Source of the DNA: Chloroflexota bacterium
GTDB lineage: Bacteria; Chloroflexota; Anaerolineae; Anaerolineales; Anaerolineaceae
Direction: 5' to 3'
NCBI GenBank assembly: GCA_029777225.1
Contig: JAKOSR010000135.1
Span: forward strand, 1 to 10,823
Length of the DNA: 10,823 nt
Below the pieces are notes generated by a model, which saw only the letters and a program-made list of their open reading frames with translations, had not been told where the DNA came from and ran no database searches. Within the stretch, counting starts at the first letter, position 1. Each line of letters opens with the position of its first letter. Position numbers and translations under genes: made by a program. Positions 1 through 7,101 of this stretch are shown here, piece after piece.

Positions 1-741
1 GCCCAGATCCTCCGTGAACTGGCCAGCACCATTTTTCCCGGGATAGGGGACCTGACCGGTGTTTTTCTGTTGGCCTTGAACCTACCGCTGCTGTTCATTT
101 CCTTTCAATCGATCAACCGCAAATTCTTCTACAAGACCATCCTCAACATCGTGGTGATGTCAATCGCCATGTCGGTTATCCCGGTGAAGTTGCTCATCCC
201 TGGGCTGGACGACACGCTGACCCTCTGCCTGATTGGCGGCATCCTGGCCGGCATTGGCACCGGTTTGTGCCTGCGCAGTGGTGGCTCCTCCGGGGGAACG
301 GACATCCTGGGGGTGTTTGTTAGCCTGAAGAACAAGGATTTCAGCGTTGGCCGGGTAAGCCTGCTGATTAGCATGCTTGTCTATATCTATGCCTTCTTCC
401 GCTACCCCTGGGTGGTTTTGGTGTATTCCATTATCTTCACGCTGATTTACACGTTCATGGTCGACCGCGTACATTACCAAAACGTCAAAATCAGCGTGAT
501 GGTCGTCACCAGGAACCGCGAGGTGCTGCCGTACATCGTGGATGTGGTGAATCGTAGCGCCACCTACTGGGACGGCACCGGGGCTTTCACCGGCTCGTCT
601 TACCTGGTGATTAACACCGTGGTCTCCAAGTATGAGCTAATTATCCTTCGCCGGGGCGTGTTGGACCTTGACCCCCAGGCGTTTCTAATTGAAAACCAGC
701 AAGTGCACGTCACCGGCAACTTCCCCTCGCATTTCTTCTAA
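1..741 (+). CDS. YitT family membrane protein, 5'-truncated
   Basis: The frame is open from base 1 to a TAA at 739-741, so the start lies left of the window. A TTG at 70 is not a credible start because homologous sequence continues upstream of it. The visible 246 residues show about five hydrophobic segments, with the glycine-rich signature GLCLRSGGSSGGTDIL near residues 88-103, typical of YitT (DUF161) proteins. A soluble C-terminal region, about residues 161-246, matches the DUF2179 pattern (a TYWDGTGAFTG stretch, then LDPQAFLI). YitT proteins are inner-membrane proteins of five or six helices whose transport substrate is not established. It is followed on the same strand, after 118 bp, by the kamA-like gene. 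I see no clear terminator between them, so partial co-transcription is possible. Family assignment is firm; function is unknown. Confidence 0.88.
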   Translation, partial: AQILRELASTIFPGIGDLTGVFLLALNLPLLFISFQSINRKFFYKTILNIVVMSIAMSVIPVKLLIPGLDDTLTLCLIGGILAGIGTGLCLRSGGSSGGTDILGVFVSLKNKDFSVGRVSLLISMLVYIYAFFRYPWVVLVYSIIFTLIYTFMVDRVHYQNVKISVMVVTRNREVLPYIVDVVNRSATYWDGTGAFTGSSYLVINTVVSKYELIILRRGVLDLDPQAFLIENQQVHVTGNFPSHFF

Positions 742-827
742 GCGCGCACCCGCTGAAGCCGGATTTGTAAATTGAAGTGTTTGGCATGTGGCTGGAAAAA
801 TCTCGAACCGTCCAGTTTCCGGTAAAA

Positions 828-833
828 TATAAT
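828..833 (+). promoter_or_regulatory. Candidate -10 box for kamA
   Basis: A perfect TATAAT lies 26 bp before the kamA ATG and would place the transcript start near 840, giving a leader of about 20 nt. No convincing -35 hexamer sits 16-18 bp upstream, and there is no TG extension. This is a weak or activator-dependent promoter at best. The rest of the 742-859 gap holds nothing else I can support. Confidence 0.4.
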
Positions 834-849
834 CCTCACCAAATTAAAC

Positions 850-854
850 AGGAG
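850..854 (+). promoter_or_regulatory. kamA ribosome binding site
   Basis: AGGAG lies 5 nt before the ATG at 860 and fixes the start of the kamA-like gene. Confidence 0.75.
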
Positions 855-859
855 CCCGC

Positions 860-2221
860 ATGACCAAAACTGCATTCACTTCCAAAAAAGCCCCAGCCTT
901 TCGGGACATACCGGATGAGAAATGGAACGACTGGCGCTGGCAGCTCAGCCACCGCCTGAACACCGTCGAGGATTTCGAGAAGCTTTTCCCCCTGACCGAA
1001 GGGGAGAAAAAAGCGTTGAACAGCACCAGCCTGTTCAGGGTGGACGTGACCCCTTATTTTGCTTCCCTCATCGACCCCGATGATCCTTACGACCCCATTC
1101 GCCGCCAGGTCATCCCCACTGAAGCGGAAATCCTGCCCTTCACTGGTATGATGGAAGATTCGCTGGCCGAAGACATGCACTCCCCTGTCCCCGGGCTGGT
1201 GCACCGCTATCCGGACCGCGTGTTGATGCTCATCACCAATACCTGCGCCTCGTACTGCCGCTACTGCACCCGCTCACGCCTGGTGGGTGACCCGGCCCAG
1301 TCCTTTTCCTCTGAGGATTTTGAGGCACAGCTTGATTACCTGCGCAGTACCCCCCAGGTGCGTGACGTGTTGCTTTCGGGTGGCGACCCACTCACTCTCG
1401 CCCCGAAAATCCTGGAACGCATCCTGCGCTCCCTGCGCGAAATTGAACATATCGAGGTCATCCGCATTGGGTCACGCGTGCCGGTGTTCATGCCCCAGCG
1501 TATTACGGACGACCTCACCGAGCTTTTACAGCAGTTCCACCCGTTGTGGCTGAATATCCACGTGAACCATCCAAACGAAATCACCGCGGAACTGGCCGAA
1601 GCCTGCGATAAGCTCACGCGCGCGGGCATTCCGCTGGGCAACCAATCCGTGTTGCTGGCGGGCGTGAATGATGACCCTTATCTCATGCGCCGCCTGGTGC
1701 AGGACCTTGTGCGTATCCGCGTCCGGCCATATTACATCTACCAGTGTGACCTGGTGGAAGGGGCCGGCCATTTTCGCACCCCCATCGCGCGCGGCATGGA
1801 GATTATGGAAGCCTTGCGCGGCCATACGTCTGGCTTCGCCGTCCCGACCTACGTGGTGGACGCGCCGGGTGGTGGTGGGAAAATCCCATTGGCACCGAAT
1901 TATTTATTGGCCATGTCTGACCACAAGGTTGTGCTGCGCAACTTCGAAGGTTTCATCACGACCTACGAGGAACCGTTGGATTATGCCCGTCCAAACCCGG
2001 CCCTCACGGATCCTTTCAAGGATGCTGAAATTCAAGGGCAGGAGGGCGTCTTTAGCCTGCTGCAAGGGGAGAAGATGGTCATCAAGCCGGAAGGTTTTGA
2101 CGCTCTGCGCCTGCGAGGTGGCAAACAACACCGGCTGCGCCAGGATGAGAAAAAATGGAAAGCCCTGGGCATTGGGGACCCAGAGCAAGGCGCCGATACT
2201 CCCCCAGGCCCCACGGATTAA
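860..2221 (+). CDS. kamA: Lysine 2,3-aminomutase, radical SAM / PLP enzyme
   Basis: Predicted to convert L-lysine to L-beta-lysine using a [4Fe-4S] cluster, S-adenosylmethionine and PLP. The protein has 453 residues. The radical SAM motif is C129-xxx-C133-xx-C136 (CASYCRYC). The PLP lysine is K341 in PGGGGK. The two aspartates that hold the substrate's side-chain amino group in the clostridial enzyme are present as D297 (YQCD) and D334 (VDAPGG), arguing for lysine rather than glutamate as substrate. The long C-terminal region separates it from the short EpmB (YjeK) branch. Compared with the Clostridium subterminale enzyme from memory, with a constant offset of 4 residues, all four zinc-binding cysteines are replaced (D272, N379, A381, D384). 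No AblB-type beta-lysine acetyltransferase lies beside it, so a role in lysine degradation or in osmolyte synthesis stays open. An AGGAG site precedes the ATG. Confidence 0.9.
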   Translation: MTKTAFTSKKAPAFRDIPDEKWNDWRWQLSHRLNTVEDFEKLFPLTEGEKKALNSTSLFRVDVTPYFASLIDPDDPYDPIRRQVIPTEAEILPFTGMMEDSLAEDMHSPVPGLVHRYPDRVLMLITNTCASYCRYCTRSRLVGDPAQSFSSEDFEAQLDYLRSTPQVRDVLLSGGDPLTLAPKILERILRSLREIEHIEVIRIGSRVPVFMPQRITDDLTELLQQFHPLWLNIHVNHPNEITAELAEACDKLTRAGIPLGNQSVLLAGVNDDPYLMRRLVQDLVRIRVRPYYIYQCDLVEGAGHFRTPIARGMEIMEALRGHTSGFAVPTYVVDAPGGGGKIPLAPNYLLAMSDHKVVLRNFEGFITTYEEPLDYARPNPALTDPFKDAEIQGQEGVFSLLQGEKMVIKPEGFDALRLRGGKQHRLRQDEKKWKALGIGDPEQGADTPPGPTD

Positions 2222-2225
2222 CCAC

Positions 2226-2255
2226 AAAAAGAGGACACCGAGTGTCCTCTTTTTT
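2226..2255. terminator. Bidirectional intrinsic terminator
   Basis: GAGGACAC (2231-2238), loop CGA, GTGTCCTC (2242-2249) form a perfect 8-bp stem. It is flanked by five A on the left and six T on the right, so each strand reads stem then U-tract. It sits 4 bp after the kamA stop and about 20 bp after the end of the convergent kinase-like gene, and should stop both transcripts. Confidence 0.88.
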
Positions 2256-2274
2256 GATGGCTTTTCAAATAGCA

Positions 2275-2925
2275 TCAGGCTTGCTTGGAGAGGGTTTCTT
2301 CCACAATCCTGCCCAGAACTGGGTCCACTTCGATGCTGGCAGTGGAACGGGCGGGGTCAGGCTTGCGCAAGTCGATATTGCGCGCCGCTTCGATGACCCA
2401 GCTGGCGGCCATGTGCAAGGGGATACGGCTGGTATCAATGACCAGGTTAAAGTTTTGGGGGGAATCGGGCTTGATGTCGTGGAAAATCTGCAGGAAACTC
2501 ACGCGGGCTTTGTCGCTCTGGCGCACCTGCTCCTCGGCTTCCAGGATGTCATGCACGCCTTCGGTATCCATGACCATGCGCACCCGGTAGTCAAACGGCG
2601 CCCGCAGGAAAACATTGAGCACGTTTTGGTAATCCTGCAAAACGACAAAACCACCACGGCCGATAATCAAGGTGCCATCGTGCTTGGAAAAAGCCCGGAT
2701 GGTGTTATTTAGCATACGCACCAGTTCCATGGTCTGTGAATCCAGCCGCGACCAAATATTGTGCGTGGTGTGGTAAACCTCATCCAGGGTGGTGAGCCCG
2801 TAGGTTCGGAGAACTTGCTCGATGAGCTGCTTATCTGCCAGCTTGTACCGCAGGGAATTGTGAATCATCTGGCTGAGCGCGCCGCCGCCACTGCCATATT
2901 CCCGGGAGAGTGTGATGACTGCCAT
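2275..2925 (-). CDS. Cytidylate kinase-like P-loop protein
   Basis: This 216-residue protein begins with a P-loop of the cytidylate kinase-like family, LSREYGSGGG (residues 6-15), which replaces the usual GxxxxGKS/T. Further family marks are IIGRGG (87-92), FLRAPFDYRVR (106-116), which resembles the NMP-kinase lid/CORE region, and FNLVIDTSR (159-167). Residues beyond about 187 form a polar tail with no recognised motif. The family (Pfam Cytidylate_kin2) is related to CMP kinase, but the true substrate of most members is not known, so I do not call it cmk. The start is supported by GGAGG 5 nt upstream and by its own promoter. It converges with kamA and lies downstream of prmA on the same strand, separated by 135 bp. 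Confidence 0.82.
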   Translation of the reverse strand: MAVITLSREYGSGGGALSQMIHNSLRYKLADKQLIEQVLRTYGLTTLDEVYHTTHNIWSRLDSQTMELVRMLNNTIRAFSKHDGTLIIGRGGFVVLQDYQNVLNVFLRAPFDYRVRMVMDTEGVHDILEAEEQVRQSDKARVSFLQIFHDIKPDSPQNFNLVIDTSRIPLHMAASWVIEAARNIDLRKPDPARSTASIEVDPVLGRIVEETLSKQA

Positions 2926-2930
2926 GGGGA

Positions 2931-2935
2931 CCTCC
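2931..2935 (-). promoter_or_regulatory. Ribosome binding site of the kinase-like gene
   Basis: GGAGG on the minus strand, 5 nt before the ATG ending at 2925; it fixes that start codon. Confidence 0.75.
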
Positions 2936-2954
2936 GTTTGTAGAGTCTCTCTTG

Positions 2955-2982
2955 ATTATAAGGGCAGAATGGCGGTTTTCAA
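2955..2982 (-). promoter_or_regulatory. Sigma-70-type promoter of the kinase-like gene
   Basis: On the minus strand, TTGAAA (2982-2977), a 16-bp spacer and a perfect TATAAT (2960-2955) give a near-consensus promoter. The expected start near 2948 leaves a leader of about 22 nt containing the GGAGG site. The gene can thus be expressed independently of the heat-shock operon that ends at 3061. The stretch 2986-3060 holds an A/T-rich tract and a 4-bp CCGC/GCGG hairpin (3041-3055) without a U-tract on the minus strand. I see no intrinsic terminator for prmA there. Confidence 0.75.
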
Positions 2983-3060
2983 AATATTAAAGACTGGAAT
3001 TTCAACGTTTAGAGACGTATTTGTTTTTTTATTCGATTCACCGCGTGCAAAGCGGGCAAA

Positions 3061-3993
3061 TCAGAGTGACTGCCCTTTTCGCAGCACCAGCACCACCCAG
3101 TCCCCACTTTGGAGCGTTTCGACCAGGCTGAGGTCCCGCGCGGCTGCCGCCTGGATGACGTCCTGGGCCTGGGTATCCAGTATTCCACCAAGAATCAGGA
3201 GGCCGCCAGGGATGACCGTCTGCTCCAGGCCAGAGGCAAGCATGGTGATAAGCACGGGCGCCAGGATGTTGGCGAGCACGCGTGGGGCGTGGTTCAGGCC
3301 ATCGGTGCGGGCCAGCACATCGGTGTGGGTGCCGGCTTCAAAGAGGATGCGGCCGGGCATGTCATTCAGAGCGGCGTTTCGCTCGCAGGAGGGGATGGCC
3401 TCGGGGTCGTAGTCCACGCCGAGGATGCGGTCCCCGCTAAAGCGTGCCGCGGCAATTGAAAGAATGCCACTGCCACAGCCGATATCAATCACATTCTGGC
3501 CGGTACAGCCATATTCTTCCAACGCGACCAGGCAAAGCTGGGTTGAGGGGTGTGAACCCGTTCCAAAGGCCATATCAGGGGAAATGATAATCGGCACCAG
3601 GTCCTTGGCCAGGGCGCGGTCTGCCCATTCCGGTAAAACAATCATGCGTTGCCCAAGACGGATGGGCTCGTAGTGGGTTTTCCACAGGGCCATCCAATCC
3701 TGGTCCGCGATGACCTGGTATTGAAGGGCCGGCAGCGGGACGATCTGTCCCAGGTGCCAAATGGCAGTTTCAAGCTGTTGGCGGGTGTCCTCAAGCGCGG
3801 CATCCTGGGGCAGGTACGCGCTGACGCGCATATCCCCGGTCGGCCTTTGTTCATAGGCCTCCGGGTCAAAGGCGGTGATGCTGCTGAGCACCACCCCATC
3901 CGGGGCATAGCGGGAAAAGACCTCGGCAACCGCTTCAGCCAATTCACCGCTGCATATCAGCGAGGCTTCCAGCCAGGCGGTCGGCTTAACCAC
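3061..3993 (-). CDS. prmA: Ribosomal protein L11 methyltransferase PrmA
   Basis: Uses S-adenosylmethionine to methylate ribosomal protein L11. The 310-residue length is close to the E. coli enzyme. The N-terminal substrate-recognition domain runs to about residue 95. It is followed by DWMALWKTHYEP (99-110) and the family signature SPDMAFGTGSHPSTQLCL (138-155). The SAM-binding motif I is VIDIGCGSGILS (168-179), with GVDYDP (192-197) as the acidic motif II, and NILAP (242-246) is the catalytic-site loop in the place of NPP-type motifs. The start is GTG at 3993, overlapping the dnaJ stop by 8 nt, with AAGGA (4006-4002) inside dnaJ as its binding site. Translation is therefore probably coupled to dnaJ. 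prmA directly after dnaJ is a known conserved arrangement in several phyla. Confidence 0.92.
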   Translation of the reverse strand: MVKPTAWLEASLICSGELAEAVAEVFSRYAPDGVVLSSITAFDPEAYEQRPTGDMRVSAYLPQDAALEDTRQQLETAIWHLGQIVPLPALQYQVIADQDWMALWKTHYEPIRLGQRMIVLPEWADRALAKDLVPIIISPDMAFGTGSHPSTQLCLVALEEYGCTGQNVIDIGCGSGILSIAAARFSGDRILGVDYDPEAIPSCERNAALNDMPGRILFEAGTHTDVLARTDGLNHAPRVLANILAPVLITMLASGLEQTVIPGGLLILGGILDTQAQDVIQAAAARDLSLVETLQSGDWVVLVLRKGQSL

Positions 3994-5113
3994 TGAAGGC
4001 GTCCTTCAGCTTGTCAAAGAAGCTGCGTTCCTGGATTTTGACCTCGGTGCCCATGGTTTTCCCGAGCTGTTGAAGCAAAGCTTCCTGCTGGTCGGTGAGC
4101 GAGGTGGGAACCTGCACGTTGATGGTCACCAGCTGGCTGCCACGTTCACTGCGTTGCAGGACGGGCACACCTTTTTCCTTGAGCCGGAAGACCCTGCCTG
4201 GTTGGGTACCAGGTGGGATGCGTAGCTTCACGTCGCCATTGAGTGTTGGTACATTAATCTCATCCCCAAGCGCGGCCTGGGCGATGTTGATGTCCAGGTC
4301 CAGGAGGATATCGGTGCCACGACGGCGGAAGTATTTATGTGGCGCGACTTCCAGTTCAATGTAGTAGTTGCCGTTGGGGCCGCCGTTGGCGCCTGGCTGG
4401 CCCTCATTCATCATGCGAATCTGGTTACCGTTATCCACACCGGCTGGGATGCTCACGGTTTTCTTGACCGTTTTGCGCTCCAGCCCACTGCCGCGGCAGG
4501 TATGGCAGGGCGATGTGAGGATTTGGCCGCGGCCCTGGCATTCCGGGCAGGTGATTACCTGTACCATGGAGCCCAGGAAGGTCTGATGTACCTGGCGCAC
4601 TTCGCCCTGTCCCTTGCAGGTTTGGCAGGTGGCTGGGGTTGTACCTGGTTCGGCGCCTGTGCCACCACAGGTGGAACATTTTTCATCGCGGGTGATTTCA
4701 ATTTCTTTTTCCGCGCCAAAGACGGCTTCCTCAAACGTCAGCTTGAGCTTGGAGGACAGGTCTGCGCCGCGCCGGGGAGTGTTCCGGCTGCGCCTGGAGG
4801 AGGAGAAACCGCCAAATCCACCCATGCCAAACAGGCCTTCCAGGATATCCGAAAGGTCCATGCTGGAAAAATCGGGCATGCCGTTGGTGTTGACCCCAGA
4901 GAAGCCATAACGGTCGTAGGCCGCGCGCTTTTCGGGATCGCTGAGCACGCCGTAGGCTTCGTTAATTTCCTTGAATCTCTCCTCGGCGTCGGGCTCCTTG
5001 TTCACATCCGGGTGATACTTGCGCGCCAGGGAGCGGAAGGCGTTCTTAACGTCCTCCGCGGTGGCTGAGCGCGAAACGCCCAACACTTCGTAATAATCTC
5101 GTTTTGTTGCCAT
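3986..5113 (-). CDS. dnaJ: Chaperone protein DnaJ (Hsp40)
   Basis: Co-chaperone that delivers unfolded clients to DnaK and stimulates its ATPase. The full-length type I architecture is present in 375 residues. The J domain (5-70) has the essential HPD at 34-36. A Gly/Phe-rich linker covers roughly 71-110. Four CxxCxGxG zinc-finger repeats start at C146, C163, C189 and C203. The C-terminal substrate-binding domains follow from about residue 212. The ATG at 5113 is the natural start because MATKRDYYEVLGV is the usual beginning. The only upstream Shine-Dalgarno candidates are poor, unlike the strong sites of grpE and dnaK. It lies 82 bp after dnaK, with a GC-rich hairpin between, and overlaps prmA at its end. 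Confidence 0.96.
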   Translation of the reverse strand: MATKRDYYEVLGVSRSATAEDVKNAFRSLARKYHPDVNKEPDAEERFKEINEAYGVLSDPEKRAAYDRYGFSGVNTNGMPDFSSMDLSDILEGLFGMGGFGGFSSSRRSRNTPRRGADLSSKLKLTFEEAVFGAEKEIEITRDEKCSTCGGTGAEPGTTPATCQTCKGQGEVRQVHQTFLGSMVQVITCPECQGRGQILTSPCHTCRGSGLERKTVKKTVSIPAGVDNGNQIRMMNEGQPGANGGPNGNYYIELEVAPHKYFRRRGTDILLDLDINIAQAALGDEINVPTLNGDVKLRIPPGTQPGRVFRLKEKGVPVLQRSERGSQLVTINVQVPTSLTDQQEALLQQLGKTMGTEVKIQERSFFDKLKDAFSG

Positions 5114-5143
5114 GGCTTACAACTTTTCCCGCGTCTCACGCCG

Positions 5144-5170
5144 GGGCCGGCGGATGTTCACAGCCGGCCC
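5144..5170 (-). promoter_or_regulatory. GC-only hairpin between dnaK and dnaJ
   Basis: GGGCCGGC (5144-5151) and GCCGGCCC (5163-5170) form a perfect 8-bp all-G/C stem with an 11-nt loop. No T-run follows on the minus strand, so it is not a standard intrinsic terminator. It lies 30 nt before the dnaJ start. It could protect the 3' end of dnaK mRNA after processing or lower dnaJ output; this role is inference. Confidence 0.6.
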
Positions 5171-5195
5171 TGCGTGTTTTTGTTACTCGTCCTGT

Positions 5196-7088
5196 TTAGG
5201 CCTGCCTGAACTCGCCGTCCACGAAATCACCATCGTCGTGAGCAGAATCTTCGGGTTTTTCGCTGGCCGCACCGGTTTGGTTGCCGGGCTGCTGGTAGGC
5301 AGCCTGGCCAACTTCCTGCAAAACCTTCATCAGCGCTTCAACAGACTGGTTGATGGCCTCGGAGTCGTCCTGGTCACGCGTGACGCGCACCTGCTTGATG
5401 GCTTCTTCAACACGGGTTTTCAGGTCCGCGGGGACCTTATCGCCCAGGTCTTTGAGCGTCTTTTCTGACGTGTAAACAGCGTTGTCCGCCGTGTTGCGCG
5501 CTTCTATCATGGCCCGGCGTTTCTGGTCCTCGTCCGCATGGGCTTCAGCTTCGCGGCGCATCTTTTCAACTTCTGTTTCGCTCAAACCGGAGGAAGCGGT
5601 GATGGTGATGTTCTGCTGACGTCCGGTAGCCTTGTCCTTCGCGGTGACCTCGAGGATGCCGTTGGCGTTGATATCAAAGGTGACCTCCACCTGCGGAACG
5701 CCACGGGGAGCCGCGGGAATGCCATCCAGGTTGAACTTGCCCAGGGACTTGTTATCCGCGGCCATCGGGCGCTCGCCCTGCAAGACGTGGATTTCCACCT
5801 GGGTTTGATTGTCGGACGCCGTTGAAAACACCTGGCTTTCGCGCGTGGGAATGGTGGTGTTGCGCTTAATCAGGGGTGTAGCAATCCCGCCGAGGGTTTC
5901 GATGGAAAGCGTCAGGGGGGTGACGTCGAGCAGCAGGATATCCTTCACCTCGCCGCCCAGCACGCCGGCCTGGATGGCCGCGCCGATGGCGACAACCTCA
6001 TCCGGGTTGACGCTCTTGTTGGGATCTTTGTTGAATTGGCGCCGGACAGCTTCCTGTACAGCCGGCATACGGGTCATGCCCCCGACCATCACCACCTCGT
6101 TGATATCGCTGGCACGCAGGTTGGCATCCTGCAGGGCCTGGGAAACGGGGGTGATGGACTTTTGAATGAGATCCTCGGTCAGCTGTTCCAGCTTGGATCG
6201 GGTTAGCGTGGTGACCAGGTGCTTGGGACCGGAAGCGTCCGCGGTTATGTAAGGCAGGTTGATGTCTGCCTGCATGGTGGTGGAAAGCTCAATTTTGGCC
6301 TTTTCCGCGGCTTCCTTGAGGCGCTGGAGGGCCTGGCGGTCCTGGCGCAGGTCAATGGAATTTTCCCGCTTGAATTCATCAGCCAGCCAGTCAATCACAC
6401 GCTGGTCGAAGTCGTCACCACCCAGGAAAGTATCGCCGCTGGTGGACTTGACCTGGAAGAGGCCATCGCCCACTTCCAGGATGGAAACATCGAAGGTGCC
6501 GCCGCCCAGATCGTATACTGTGATGGTCTCGTTCTTGCGTTTGTCCAGGCCGTAAGCCAGGGAGGAGGCAGTTGGTTCGTTGATGATGCGCAGCACTTCC
6601 AGGCCGGCAATCTTGCCGGCGTCCTTGGTGGCATTGCGCTGGGCATCGTTGAAATAGGCGGGCACGGTGATGACGGCCTGAGTGACTGGCTCTCCCAGGT
6701 AGGCTTCCGCGTCGCGCTTTATCTTGGCCAAAATCATGGCGGAAATCTCTGGCGGGGTGTATTCCTTGTCGCCCATCACCACGCGCAGGTCCCCATTCGG
6801 GGCCTTGGTAATCTTGTAGGGCACACGGCCTTTGGCGCGCTGGACCTCGGGGTCCTCGTAGCGCCGGCCCATGAAGCGTTTGATGGAAAAAATGGTGTTT
6901 TCAGGGTTTATGATGGCCTGGTTGCGGGCAACCCGGCCCACCAAGCGCTCGCCATTCTTGTTGAGTGCCACAACGGAAGGAACGAGACGTTCACCTTCCG
7001 CGGAGGGGATGACTACAGGTTCCCCGCCCACCATGACGGCGGCAACGGAGTTGGTGGTGCCAAGGTCGATACCAATAATTTTTGACAT
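5196..7088 (-). CDS. dnaK: Molecular chaperone DnaK (Hsp70)
   Basis: ATP-dependent Hsp70 chaperone that binds exposed hydrophobic peptides with DnaJ and GrpE as partners. The 630-residue protein is complete. The nucleotide-binding domain carries IGIDLGTTNS (5-14), NEPTASSLAYGLDK (170-183), VYDLGGGTFDV (191-201) and VMVGGMTRMP (333-342). The linker is VKDILLLDVTPLTLSIE (381-397), followed by the beta-sandwich substrate domain and the helical lid. The tail ends in DGDFVDGEFRQA, an acidic end of the type seen in many bacterial DnaKs but with an extra RQA. Residues about 78-112 hold the insert-bearing form of the first quadrant, as in E. coli; Firmicutes lack roughly 24 residues here. AGGAGG (7101-7096), 7 nt before the ATG, overlaps the grpE stop region, so dnaK should be efficiently translated. 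Confidence 0.98.
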   Translation of the reverse strand: MSKIIGIDLGTTNSVAAVMVGGEPVVIPSAEGERLVPSVVALNKNGERLVGRVARNQAIINPENTIFSIKRFMGRRYEDPEVQRAKGRVPYKITKAPNGDLRVVMGDKEYTPPEISAMILAKIKRDAEAYLGEPVTQAVITVPAYFNDAQRNATKDAGKIAGLEVLRIINEPTASSLAYGLDKRKNETITVYDLGGGTFDVSILEVGDGLFQVKSTSGDTFLGGDDFDQRVIDWLADEFKRENSIDLRQDRQALQRLKEAAEKAKIELSTTMQADINLPYITADASGPKHLVTTLTRSKLEQLTEDLIQKSITPVSQALQDANLRASDINEVVMVGGMTRMPAVQEAVRRQFNKDPNKSVNPDEVVAIGAAIQAGVLGGEVKDILLLDVTPLTLSIETLGGIATPLIKRNTTIPTRESQVFSTASDNQTQVEIHVLQGERPMAADNKSLGKFNLDGIPAAPRGVPQVEVTFDINANGILEVTAKDKATGRQQNITITASSGLSETEVEKMRREAEAHADEDQKRRAMIEARNTADNAVYTSEKTLKDLGDKVPADLKTRVEEAIKQVRVTRDQDDSEAINQSVEALMKVLQEVGQAAYQQPGNQTGAASEKPEDSAHDDGDFVDGEFRQA

Positions 7089-7095
7089 GAAAAAT

Positions 7096-7101
7096 CCTCC
7101 T
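7096..7101 (-). promoter_or_regulatory. Strong dnaK ribosome binding site overlapping the grpE stop
   Basis: AGGAGG on the minus strand, 7 nt before the dnaK ATG. It shares bases with the grpE TAG (7102-7100), so ribosomes ending on grpE arrive at the dnaK initiation site. Confidence 0.85.

Noticed and set aside
1668..2396. Second-frame open region within and past kamA, 242 codons
   Set aside because: It overlaps kamA out of frame, its translation is Trp/Arg/Ser-rich shadow sequence, and it runs through the intrinsic terminator.
3007..3030. Weak ACGT hairpin followed by a T-run on the plus strand
   Set aside because: The stem is 4 bp, and no plus-strand transcript is expected here; it does not work as a terminator for the minus-strand genes.
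4337..5068. Open frame of 243 codons on the plus strand opposite dnaJ
   Set aside because: Entirely antisense to a full-length DnaJ with all motifs; the product is low in complexity and lacks any domain.
6219..7085. Long open frame (288 codons) on the plus strand opposite dnaK
   Set aside because: Antisense frames opposite dnaK are a well-known codon-bias artefact; the translation has no recognisable domain and dnaK itself is certain.
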